A stretch of DNA of 47,836 bases from Amanita rubescens (taxonomy: Eukaryota; Basidiomycota; Agaricomycetes; Agaricales; Amanitaceae), in NCBI GenBank assembly GCA_015039365.1, contig WION01000405.1, forward strand, positions 1 through 47,836. Reading direction: 5' to 3'. Under the pieces are notes generated by a model that did not search any database, was not told the DNA's origin, and saw nothing but the letters and a program-made list of their open reading frames with translations. The position numbers were made by a program, and so were the translations under genes. Positions 9,263-20,600 of the stretch are shown piece by piece (the first letter of the stretch is position 1; each line of letters begins with the position of its first letter).

Positions 9263-11243
9263 ATGTCTGACGGCGACAAGGACGCGCTCGCCACCGTCCT
9301 CGTCGTCGAAAACCACTTCATTTCTGCTGCTGCTCTTACCGCTATTTTTCTCGCTGGCTCGGCGTACTTATGGCGTGCAAAAATAAGTCGATCCGACACC
9401 ATGCTCCAGACCATCAACGCCGACGAATCGAAGCAACCTTTTGACACCCCAGAAGATGCAGAGAAGCCTAAGAATACAAGGTCCAAGGAACGACGCCGCA
9501 GAGGCAAAGACCCTCTCAGGGACATTCTTAAAAATGGGAAAAAACTGAAAGCCTGGTCAAAATTAAACATCGACACCAAGACCTCCCCTCTACAGTTGGA
9601 TATATCAGTGCCCTCGTCTTCACGCTCTGCTTCTACCAGTCGCACTCGCACACAGGAGGACGAGGCGGTGCACGAGCCTGGAACCGACGCTCCGCCGCCG
9701 CTAGACAAACCTCGTGATTCTCCTGCCACGCATCCGCAACGCTCCTTCACGTCACACCCGTCCCCACCTTCCGAAAGTAGTTCTACAGCTGTTTCGTCAA
9801 CAAACACCCAGGGCCCGGTAGTACCCACCCCGGTCACTCATTCGGTGCGTTCCTCAGCGGAGGGTCATTCGGTCTTGCAACCGCCATCCAGCGTGATTTC
9901 TCGTTCGCCTCGTCGTGTACCCGGTGTGGACAACACGGTGGTAACGAATGGCTTTCACGCGACGCGGAATGTTCCCACCCCTGGCTGTGCCCCCACACCG
10001 TCGTCCGGCACAAATACTCCGCCACCTTCGGTCACAGTTCAGACACAGCTGGCGTCTCTACGAGGTGCACTAGAAGCTGCGCGGCAGAGAGAAGCTCAGA
10101 TGAAATCTGACCTGGAGAGATATGCAAAGGAGTTGGAATTTATGCGTTGGGAAAGCACCAGTTGGAGGAGAAGGGAGCTCGAGGTGCTCCTATTTCCACG
10201 CTCGACGTTCGCTTTGCTGACGTGCGCTTCTATTACAGCTACAAAATCAGGTCAACTATTTATCACATCAATTGCAAACCATCGCGGCCTCCTTCTCCCA
10301 AGTGCCTTCCAAAGCGACTTCAGCGTCCTCGCCGGCTCTACCGCAGAATGGAACAGCTTCATCAAGCAGTAGTACTGCCTCGTCTAGTGCCAATGCAAGT
10401 CCCGCGAAGAATGGGTACCACGTACCCTTGCCATCTCAAAATCCACCTCAACCTCAACCATCATCTCTTCACATCATCCCTCCGTCATCAGGGTTGTTTT
10501 CGCCCATCCCTATGGTGCACTCCCCTATGTATTACTCATATGCGCCCCTCGGTGGAAGCCACCATAGCTATCCACACTTTTCGACACAAAATCAACCACA
10601 CCCACATTCATTCACGTTTTCAGCATCGCAACCAGCAAATCTCATGTCAGTGTTCTCTCCTAATGGAAATGCAGGGCCAAGTTCAAGGGGTGCACACTCT
10701 GGTCCATCATCAGCTCCTGATTCACCTCCCTCGATCGGGTCCCTGTCTCCAGATAGTGCGAACCTAGCTGTGGACCGTGGGAGACGAAGGATGCGCGGGA
10801 AGATGCATATGGGAGGGTGGCCTGGAATTGGCACGGAAGAAGAGGATGGCTATTTACAGGAAGGAGGCGGATGCGATGAGAGCTCGGATGACGACGAAAG
10901 TGAGGTTAGCGGGGTATTGGCGGATGCAATCTTGAAGCGACCAGGAACCCTCAAACTAGGCAAGTCGAGGAGTAGAGCACTTCGTTCCAGTCCAGGTCGA
11001 GGGAAGGACTCTCCAGACTCGGAAAGTCAGGCGGAATTCACGTTTCCCTCGCTGTCAACCTTTGGCGGCAACATCAGATGGGACAAGAAGCCCAAGGACA
11101 ACGATTCTGTCGGTCTACAGAACGTAAATGGAAGTACAGCAAACCCGCCAAGTTTAGATGACCTGGAGAAAGTCGAACAATTAGATGTGGAAGCACAGAT
11201 GGAACACTCGCAATCCAGTGCTTCTGAATTACCCGCTGGATAA
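9263..11243 (+). CDS. unidentified protein with N-terminal membrane anchor, disordered body and coiled coil
   Basis: Two exons, 9263-10183 and 10239-11243, encode about 641 residues. Residues about 19-38 (ISAAALTAIFLAGSAYLW) form a hydrophobic segment followed by a basic, Lys/Arg-rich patch (SKERRRRGKDP). Such a layout suits a single-pass protein with a short luminal end and a long cytosolic tail. The tail is Ser/Pro/Thr-rich and probably disordered. Around the splice site lies a coiled coil (QLASLRGALEAARQREAQMK to LEFMRWESTSWRRRELE, then LQNQVNYLSHQLQTI). The C-terminal part has an acidic run (ESSDDDESEVSG). I do not recognise the family, and no enzyme motif is visible. The intron placement is supported because it keeps the heptad pattern going. 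Confidence 0.7.
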
Positions 11244-14144
11244 TATTTTTTGACTTGGACATGACATTTCTTTTTGTTCCTATTCTTATTATAACATTTT
11301 GGTTGCCACAAACCCTCCTTTAGCATGTTGTGGATACAGCACTTTTCTCTCCATAGCTTACTCGTCTCGATTACTTGTTCTTTTAACATGCAGGACATTA
11401 TTGCATTCAGACATTCGTTGCAACTTATCATACACTTTTACATTCACTGGGTTATACGCTTGCCAGGCATATCTTCAGGTTTAATGAACCGCGTTTATTT
11501 GGGCGCTGGCTTCGCGACGTAATTAGCAGTAGTATACACATCATGTATTAAATCATAACACAAAGGCAAAAGAATTAGATCGGCTGCAAACGAAGGTGTT
11601 GGCGATGGCTTTGGCTTGGCATCTTATAACGATTCATGGCGAGAATTGGCATCCAAACCGAAATCGCCTACAATGTGTGTCGGAATTTCACTGTCGTAAC
11701 GAAACCAAGAAGTATAGAAAATTTGAGCAACTTGTTTCTGACAATGTTTGTTTCAGCTGCAGTAACACTCGCCAAGCATCGTGAAAGAGATGGAGACACA
11801 GACAGAAACATTGGTCGGTCGTGCAGAAATCCCGCGAGATCGTAACCGAGCAATTACCCTAGAGATGGAGCGGCAGTAAGCTCCCCGAGGTTGTAATTCG
11901 TTTGCAAACGGAAAATTCCCTGCTCAAGGAATGAGAGCAAGAACTTTCCACGGCACTCGGGATTCCGAACGGAAAGGCGAAGAGATCGATCATCTCCAAA
12001 GTCCATCAGTGCCTCCGAGCATATGTATGAAGATAACACCTATGCTCATTGAGAATGCAGACTTAAATAGATGAAATGTAAGGGAACGTATCTTTAGCTT
12101 TCACGAATCCTTGTCAATTTACCCTCTGAATCTGTAGGGATCCAAGCTTGTATCGGATCCCAATCATCCGATTCGCCATAATGTCTCCACACAAGCTCTG
12201 GATTCAATGCGACATCACCTTGTTTACCCAAAAGGACGTGAAGCAGGCCAAAGTAATTTTGAATATAGTTCAACTCGCGTGGCCCCCATGTTTGTGTCGT
12301 TGACGCAAAGTCGATGAGGGCAGCATGGCCGAGTTTGATAGTAGGATTGGTGTAGAGGATTAGGAGACGTCAGCAACGTCCAAAACGCGCGCTGCATGAC
12401 GACAACTTTGGATCTGGAAGAGGTTTTCACGTGGCCGTCATTTCGCTCCTTGTAGTGAGCGATTACTGTGATACCCGCACTATCGTTACTTGCCTATCAG
12501 GGGTTAACCCCCCCGGTAAAGACCGGACAAAATTGTTCCATCAGGTAGTGTAAACTGTCAAAGGAGAGTAAACAAGTAGTATCTTCTGCGTGAAGACGCT
12601 GCATATTACCTGGTGAGTACCATAGAACCAGGGAATGAGGTTTGTCGTGAGCAAACGCTTCGTTGAGAGCGTATCAGCATAGGTCGTCATCAAGCTCCTG
12701 GTCGTCTTCGTCCAGTGGCTGGAATCGATCATCGAACAATTTCAGACAGAGGGGCGATATTGAGACGGGATCGTTGTCAATTGAGGTGATTTGACAACGG
12801 TGCAGACCCCGCGCTTTGAACCTTTTGACACAAGGATGCGGGTGCGGCCCTGCCCTCATCGATTTCCATATCTGGACGAGGAACGTTGATAAAAGGCCCA
12901 GCGAGAATGGGATCGAGTGGATACGCGGTGGCAAGGTCCCTGCCAAAGAAGGTTGAGTCATTGATATCCTTTCAAAAGGCGGTTTCTTGCTGGAGGGAAG
13001 AAAATGGCAATATCCGTGAAGTTTGTTACGATTATGGTGGCTGATGATATGTGTTCCACAGCTAGGGAAAGTGCATATTCAACGCGGTAAGAGACTTGTC
13101 CGCTGGAATCGAATAGATTGTCTGACTGCCGGAGCACGGTGTTAGATATTTGTAACACCAAGAACTTCTCTTACAAGAGGCAAAACTATCGGAGGTAGTT
13201 AGACTCCTGAGTTTGAATTGTGAAGGTAGTCCCACATATAGCTAGCGAATGTACGTTCAAGTTTTTAATTAAAAACGAGGTAAAGTAGACTCACAATGAC
13301 CAAAATTGACGGATATGCACTTCATGGGCATTTTTAGACATCGTAGTGTAATTGGTCTGGTACAGCGTCATAAAATATTCACCTGGTGTGAGACTACTGC
13401 ATAATGCATCTTGTTAACCAAGCAGTAGGTATACGAACTAGATTCTTCTACCGGCCAGAAGATTTTTCGTTTATGAACAGATCGAAGCGTACATTGTACA
13501 ATTGAAAGTACTAGGCAGGTGAGCATCTTGTCGCCAAGCTCAGACTCTTCAAGTTTCCACTGCAGCGAGGAGGAAGTCCTTCAGGTTGGACTCGGCGACA
13601 GAGAAGTGAGTGCTTGCCAAGGTGGAAGAACTGTGGTGAAGATGTTATCAGGGTCACGGTATCTCGAAGACTACAAGATCTAAACATGCAACTGAAGGAG
13701 TCTCTCGCGATTGGCAAGTGTATGTAAAGCTCCGTCGATGCTCGTAGTCCTTCGAAAGCCTTTTGGTTTTTTCTCCAGCTCTACATTGCAGCACAATCTT
13801 GCGACGGCTCCCAGTACATCGTTTCCAGATGCGAGTGTTCCTTGTTGTAACGAGAGGTTACAGCAAGTACATCAATTCCCGTAGTCGGAACCCATTGTAA
13901 ATAAGAACAGGATGACGAGACGTTGGAGTTCCGGGTCAAGCTTGATGTGCCCACATTGATACACAACTATGTATTCTGCCATCGTCAGGTGATAGCGGCA
14001 TCACATTGTTCAACAATTCAAGACAGGGCGTCGAAAGGGACTTAATGAATGATGAAGGTGGCTTCGAGAGTTCCCGGGTGCTATAACACCACTGTTACTA
14101 ACTTCTCTGGTCGTTCATGAATTCATACTATCATTGTCTTTCTT
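11244..14144. other. gene-poor stretch with decayed coding relics
   Basis: Nearly 3 kb without a gene that can be modelled, in a window where most gaps are below 500 bp. Open frames here are short, overlap in different frames and rarely join through plausible introns. Minus-strand pieces at 11668-11853 and 11854-12039 have protein-like composition but no recognisable family. The clearest relic is described separately at 12094-13161. No terminal inverted repeats, long direct repeats or transposase motifs were seen. Confidence 0.5.
12094..13161 (-). pseudogene. relic of a minus-strand gene, possibly a fungal transcription-factor-type protein
   Basis: Several minus-strand pieces look like exons of one protein but do not join cleanly. 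Around 13161-12960 there is an open stretch with YRVEYALSLAVEHISSATII; around 12945-12790, LATAYPLDPILAGPFINVPR in another frame. Around 12400 is CRHAARVLDVADV, followed at 12350-12097 by LGHAALIDFAS and WGPRELNYIQNYFGLLH, ending in TAA at 12094-12096. The CRHAARVLDV piece resembles the C-terminal part of the fungal-specific transcription-factor (MHR) domain, but weakly. Stops and frame changes between the pieces suggest decay, although misplaced introns cannot be excluded. Confidence 0.3.
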
Positions 14145-15092
14145 TCACGTATAAAATTTACGATTGTCATTCTTTCCAAACAGCTCAGTCCTAATCTCAG
14201 GAAGCATCTGTCAAAAATAAGCAATCTGTGGGCGTCAGCCAAACTAGAGATAGCTTACCCGATCTTCCAGCAGCCTCAATCTCTCGTCCAGGCTATTGTC
14301 TAGCGTGATTCTCCGCGATGCATTGACTAGTTTTATACCCCCGGCACTAAAGAAATGAAGGGAGACGTTGTAGAGTTTAAAAATGTGGGACCTACGAGTC
14401 ATCACTCAAGCTCTCTTCGATATGGATTTCCACGTCTCTACCGCTAATTTCTTTATACGACCGTTTGGAATCGTCTACTGCTTTCTGGACAATGTCGGAG
14501 TCCTTTCGTCGCGCATATATGGTAACCACTGGTTCGAGAAGCATTAAAAGACCCTGTGTGATAACGCCCTCGAGGAACTGGGCATATCTTCCGCTATTCT
14601 CTGAGGCGTCGGATAGGGATAGAAGAGAATTGCGAGCGGTGGCAAACAGATCCTGCAGGTGTTCTTCTCTGCGATGAAGGAGCTTCAATCGGGATTTGTT
14701 CGTTAAGGTAGATTGAGCGCTGGGAGCAAGATAGTGGGCTCATGCCTGAAGGAGTGAATACAAGGTAGACTGACATTTTCTGGGCCACATCGGCTCCTTT
14801 GCGCTTCTTCTCAAACTGGGCATCGATCGCCAGCTGTTCTTGCTTTACCAGTTTCGCCTATTGTTGCACGCTGAGCGAAAAGCCCGGAGGTACGAACGCA
14901 TCGCACACCTTTTCGATCGCGAATTCCTCGTCAGCCTTGATACGGATTTCACGGCCCTTCTCTAGTGCTTCTTGCTTAATGAAGGCAACCTGGATCACCG
15001 GACAAGTGAGAAGAGTGAGGTCATTTCAAGCTGTTACGGACCATCTTATTGAGCTCCGTGATGACTTCTTCATCGTTCAGTGCCCGCGACAT
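14145..15092 (-). CDS. VMA4: V-type proton ATPase subunit E
   Basis: Subunit E forms, with G, the peripheral stalk of the vacuolar H+-ATPase that acidifies vacuole and endosomes. Minus strand, start 15092: MSRALNDEEVITELNKM, then VAFIKQEALEKGREIRIKAD (long helix), KLVKQEQLAIDAQFEKKRKG, LTNKSRLKLLHRREEHLQDL, RYAQFLEGVITQGLLMLLEP, and the C-terminal globular end SAGGIKLVNASRRITLDN with DERLRLLEDRMLPEIRTELF, stop at 14145-14147. Five introns are needed, including 14208-14258 and one at about 14350-14397 that joins SDDS to AGGIKL. Total about 230 residues, as expected. The start is only 79 bp downstream of the stop of the preceding minus-strand gene, so its promoter must lie in or next to that gene's 3' end. 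Confidence 0.93.
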
Positions 15093-15171
15093 GGCGGGGT
15101 GTAAGTACGAGTTGGGGCGTGAGAATTGTCCATGATGTATACTCTATATACAACGATCTAATACGTCCAAC

Positions 15172-17387
15172 TCAACATAACTGCCACATCTTAACATAAT
15201 CTCTAAAAGCCAAGCTAACGTGTTAGTATCATTCTGAAACTCATCATCTTCACTCACATCCGGAATGATCTCTTATTTTGGCTCGTCGGCCATGTGGCCG
15301 CCCACACATTCTGCGCCTGCGCAAATTCTCTCATGGCAGCTACTTTGTGCGTCAGTTGTTTATCCGTACAAGAAAGTCATCCCTTACTAAGTGAGCCATC
15401 GTACCACGGTTTCCCGCCGACGTTGTCTGGAAACCAGCCAGAAGTTCCTCCTGCAGCGAGGTCAATGATGAGATAAAATGCTATGGTGCACTTGGCTTTA
15501 GTTCCACTCTGGTAGTTGTATCACGCACCTTGGTCGAACGGCGCTGACGGCCCTCTGTTCTCCCATGGGTCGTTGACAACAGCCTTGGCGCTTCCGTTCT
15601 GTGCAGTCTCAGGGAACCTGCAATTGATTCAGGAGATACGCATTGGAATGTGAACTTGAACGAACCCGCCCCGCTGCCAGAAACTGTTACCCTTTCCGGA
15701 AATGCGAATGTTTAGCATTGCATTAAGTCTCGAATCTGTGTAGAATCTCATAAAATCTTGATCCCATTCAAACCCGTACACGTGGAAGCCTTGATCAAAC
15801 GATGAACGTTTAAGCGAATACCTGTGCGAAATCGAGGTCGTTCTGAACAAAGTGCAATTCGACTTACCATCCGTAGATCTGATTTAGGATGGTTGGAAGT
15901 GGCCCATAGTTCAATGACGAGCGAACAAAATTCGATCCCTGCGCTGGATACGATGGTCCATTACCTCGTGCTTCTATGATGTCTATTTCGCCTGAGCTAG
16001 GCCAACTGCCATATATATTTTTCTCTGGCAACATCCAAACCGCCGGCCAAAGCCAATCCCTGTAAGTTGCACTTTTAGTCTCGATATGTCGTGATTGCAG
16101 ACCGCGAAACTTGCCCTGTAGGAAATTTGGCTCTGAATTCTATTTTGCCATAGGTAATGTTCTTCTTCCCCCTTGTGCTTATGCGTGCACTCATCACAGG
16201 GTTGATAACAGTTCCCGCTGCAGCACTACTGGTTACCGTGCAAGCGGTACGATTGCTCGTAGTGCACCCGCTAAGGGTGTAATTGCCGCCATTGAGTACA
16301 TTCGGAACAGTGTCCGAGGTCAGGGTAGGGTAAATATAGAGTTCAGAATCCTGGAGGAAAAGATTGTTTGGCGAATTTGTCGTCATCTGAAATTCACCAT
16401 TTCTACGCAGGTCAATAAAACATCGAACTGTGCCTCACATGTCACCTACCCGAATCCCCCCAGTTCAACATCATACGACCATACCGAGTTGTCCAACGAA
16501 GTCCCGTCGAAATTTTCGTCAAGCACCAAGCATAGTCTATTAGGATCCAGTTTCTGTACAGAGGTAAAGCCCTGCCAACAAAGCACTGCCGCTCCGCCGA
16601 GGCCCAATAACATGCAAATTATAGTGATAAAATAACTCAGGGTTGCGCGAGGCTCTTTCTTGCTAAGCCACGGCTTATCGGATATGGGAATCGGTGCAGC
16701 AATACGCGTTGAGGGAAGGGGCGGTTTGGATTTGGGCAAAGCATAAGGCAAAGCAGCAAAAGACCCCGAAGGAGAAGATGGATTGGTGCCGACCAGCGGA
16801 TAGGTTGGTGGAGACCACACAGAAGACGAAGGCCTAGATGCGGGAGAAAGAAACGGGGGCCTGAAAGTCTGAGCACTGGACGGCCGAGGAATTAGTGTGC
16901 CAGAGTCCCCCGATACGACGTTCAGACTTGCGGCTGCGCTTCCCTTAAAGACGGGATTCGGGTTCATCATAAATGGCGCTTGCGGTCGCGACAGGTCCGA
17001 CCAACTTGCGCTGTGGGATAGATCGTGGCTTGTACCTCCGTTGAAGCCACCAGTACCATCGTCACTCCTATACCGACGGCTCAGTGCTCGGAAGCCTGGG
17101 ATGGACATACCGGGGTCGGGATTTCCTGGATAGGCCTGAAAGGGAAATGAAAAAGAGGAAGGAGGGGGACGAGGCGTGGGCGGAGGAGTCGCTTTGCGGT
17201 CGTCTTCTCGAGGCATCCAGAAGCGACGACGGTGCGCGCGCCTTTTGCTTTGCTGCTGCTCTCTGTCTGAATCTGAGGACAAGTCCTGCGAAGCGCGTTC
17301 CCTGGACTCTGCGATAAAGAAGGGACGAGGCTGTGCAAGTTTCGCTGCGCTCTCATCGGAAGAGGAGTTATGGGAGTTGGAGCTCAT
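15172..17387 (-). CDS. Kre6/Skn1-type beta-glucan synthesis protein (GH16 family, type II membrane protein)
   Basis: Kre6/Skn1 proteins act in the secretory pathway to build cell-wall beta-1,6-glucan. Minus strand, start 17387 (MSSNSHNSSSDESAAKL): about 240 cytosolic Ser/Pro-rich residues, one membrane span (SYFITIICMLLGLGGAAVLC), then a luminal GH16-like domain. The domain shows LDENFDGTSLDNSVWSYDVE, LYIYPTLTS, YGKIEFRAKFPTG, DWLWPAVWMLPEKNIYGSWP, the catalytic-type motif EIDIIE (15972-15989) followed by ARGNG, YGFEWDQDFMRFYTDSRL, IIDLAAGGTSGWFPD and the end IDYVKMWQLC with stop at 15172-15174. All three acidic motif residues are present. About seven or eight introns; the one after FPTG appears to use a GC donor. 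About 600 residues. It is divergent to the GT2 gene at 17676, with 288 bp between start codons. Confidence 0.88.
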
Positions 17388-17675
17388 GGATGACAGTCCG
17401 TTTCCGTCCCATAACTTCGAGACTGATGGCTAAATATGTAGTGCGACAGGCCCGATGAGCAAACCCTTATGGAAGCGTTTAATGTAATTAATAGCCGCAC
17501 TATCAGTTTTGCAAGATGTGTTCCCCGTGGAATCGGCGTGGAGCCTACAATGACATCTATGAGGCGCGTCGCAGGACCCCGGCCAGCTTCACGGCGTGCA
17601 TCGTGCTAAGTAGAAGGCTCTGTTATCCACCCGCGACTATTCTTATTGCTTCGCGTTTCACACTCCATCCTGTTC
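17388..17675. promoter_or_regulatory. shared divergent promoter region of the GH16 and GT2 cell-wall genes
   Basis: The 288 bp between two divergent start codons must hold both promoters and 5' UTRs. I see no obvious TATA box for either gene. That the two genes are co-regulated is inference from arrangement only. Confidence 0.45.
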
Positions 17676-20600
17676 ATGGACTACGACCGTAACGATGCCC
17701 TCCTCCACTGGATTTTCCGCCAGACTCAAGGAGACGCCTGGTTTCGCCCCAACGAAGAGCACATCCCCTCCGGTGTCGCTCTCAGAATATCAGACGGTTC
17801 GTCGATCTTTTCTTACACGTTATTGAACCTATTAACGGATAACCCAGCGCATCTGGAAGGCGCACCAGAGTTTCGCGTTTTCCCGTACGAAAATGCGAGT
17901 CTCGAGCCTTTCGAGGCCGCAGTCTCTGCCCTGAATCCTCTCGTTGCAGTCAAGGTTAGGAATGCTGCTGTTCATGCAGCGCTCGCAGAAGTGTAAGTAT
18001 ATTCACGTTCACCACAATTTACTTTGCCATCCCACGGCCTCCGCCATTTCCATCTCTTTCCCTGACCTGTGGCGCTGATGCCGTCGAATAAACTGTTTTA
18101 GTGCACCAGAAGATAAGCACGTTTATGTTGATGCAAACAATCGCATTCAAATTGTGGAAACGATGCTCATGCTCCCGCATGCCGACAAGGAACAGTGCGC
18201 CGCATTCATCGTAAGTACTGCCACGCAGCTTTATCTAACTTTCCTTACCTAACTCTTGGAAAAGCGAGATGAGCGCGTGCTGGTCGTTTGGTCCGAGTCA
18301 ATAGATCACATCGTTCCCTCTTGTCATGACATCGAGGAAAAGCTGCTCAAGCTGCTGTGGCGTTCCCGACCAGCCCGTTCCGCGAGCACAAATACAAGTT
18401 ACATGCAACATGGACAAGGGAACAGTGCAACTCCATCAATAGCCGAAGGAAGCACAGAAGGCCTCGCCCCAGGTGGCGGAAGTCTTAGAGGCGTTAGCCG
18501 CGTAGGTTCTGCCGTCGGGCTTGGCGGAAGAGCTTCGGGCTTCAACTTTTTCGGGGATCTGTCCGACCAAGATGGTAAGGAAAGGACCGAGGAAACGCAG
18601 CCCTCGCAGGCGACGGCCAGCAGCAACAAGACCTTCTGGAAAAGGTTATTTTGCAGGACTGAGTCAAAGGACAGGGACCTCGAGGCACTCAATCCAAATC
18701 AAAGGCCTGTTATGTTATATGCCCCTCTATACAACGGATTAGCAGCTGGACTGTCGCTCGGTCCGTACAATACTATGGAGTGTTGCCATTGTTGACTCTT
18801 TTGTTTAGTTATCATCGGGAATGGTGTCAGTAAGTATCGTAGCTGATGCACACCAGCTTGGCTGATGGTTTACAGAGATCTTACTCGAAGAATGGTCTCT
18901 TGATGGACAATTCACCCACTTCGCCCTTTGTGCACTAGTCCCTTTGCTGTATTGCGTGTCTCTGGTGAGCGTGAACTACACGTGTGATCCAAATTTAACT
19001 TAATGTTCTTTAGTTCTTTACTTTGCAGATGATGCAGAACATATCTATGGCGTATGCTAAATCCAACGACCGTTTGATTAGTCTCCTGAGAGCCTGCCTA
19101 TAGAATTGGTCCAATTGCCCAGTACCATCAGAATTCCAAGTATTATTCCGCCATTAAGCCGTTGCCCAACAAGGTAGTAGACATGGCTCTACCGCACATT
19201 ACTATACAGATGCCTGTGTATAAAGAAAGCCTCGAGACTGTGCTGTGAGTGTGAGGCGTTTTCTGGGCTGATGTTATCTAACCGTCGCAGGGCGCCGTCT
19301 ATTGAATCACTCAAGAGAGCTATGCAAACTTACGCAAGACAAGGAGGAACATCAACCATCTTTATCAACGACGACGGTTTACGGGTTGGCTTTTCATACG
19401 TCTGCATTACTACGACGCTGATCCTTCCCTAGGTCATCAGCGCCGAGGAACGAGACAAGCGCATAGCGTATTATGCGAATCATAATATAGGCTGGGTAGC
19501 GCGCCCGAAACATGACAATGCTCCTGATGGATTCAAACGTGCTGGTCGATTCAAGAAGGCATCTAATCTAAACTATGGTTAGACAATTAGTCAAGTCAAT
19601 TTGCCTAATGCCTGACGTCATCGCAGGGCTTGCGGTCTCGCTGAAAGCAGAACAACACTTAGAAACGCTTCTAGTAGCACATAACGAGAAAGGAAATGCG
19701 CGGCCGTCTACCTCTGATGATCATGCGCGCCAACAACCGCAGTACGGAATGCAATATCAACATCGGGAAGGGGATGATCAAGAAGTTCCAGGCACAACAA
19801 CACTCACTTCTCCCGCGAACGGATCAAGAGACGGACAAGGGGACGAAGAACTGGAAGAAAAAGCATTGGGTATGGCAATTGAAGAGATGTGGGAAGAAAG
19901 TGGCGAACGATGGCGACCTTGGGCCGCAAATGGCAAGGCGGTAAGAATCGGCGAGATTATATTACTTGTCGACTCGGATACAGTTGTCCCGGAAGATTGC
20001 TTGCGAGATGCCGCAAGGGAAATGCACGAATGTCCTGAGGTCGCGATCATTCAACACGAAAGCGGTTGGTGCAAATGTCTTCTCGCGTAGCCAACGCTAA
20101 TCTCTTCGTTGTAAAGACGTCATGCAAATTGCACATCATTACTTCGAGAATGGCTTGTCATACTTCACGAGAAGAATCAACAGGTGTATATCTATGAGTA
20201 TGTTCACCAGATGTTTATTACCAGAGAGACTTTATTTAGCCGTCAATGCAGCATGCGCGAATGGAGAGGTAGCCCCATTTGTAGGCCATAATGCGTAAGT
20301 CCAATGCTATGGCACTGCGTCATTTCTGATATAATCCAGTTTCTTGCGCTGGAAAGCCCTCCAAGATGCTGCCTTCGTAGATGCATCTGACGGAAAGGAG
20401 AAGATCTGGTCCGAATCTAACGTGTCAGAAGACTTCGATATGGCACTGAGGCTCCAGCTGCAAGGTTATATAATTCGGTACGTATATTTTGTGATCTTGA
20501 CTCATAGATTGCTGAGAGTCTCTGCAGGTGGGCCACTTACTCAGAAGGTGGCTTCAAGGAGGGCGTGTCTTTGAGCGTCGATGATGAACTGAATAGGTGG

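Noticed and set aside
9085..9837. A 250-codon minus-strand frame at the start of the anchored-protein gene
   Set aside because: It is antisense to a compositionally biased Ser/Pro-rich exon and overlaps the GATase start; low complexity explains its length.
16111..16635. A 174-codon plus-strand frame inside the GH16 gene
   Set aside because: It is the complement of clearly conserved GH16 and membrane-span codons on the minus strand.
17646..17675. An upstream start for the GT2 gene
   Set aside because: The frame is open further upstream only through a TTG codon; ATG 17676 gives the family-typical MDYDRNDALLH start.
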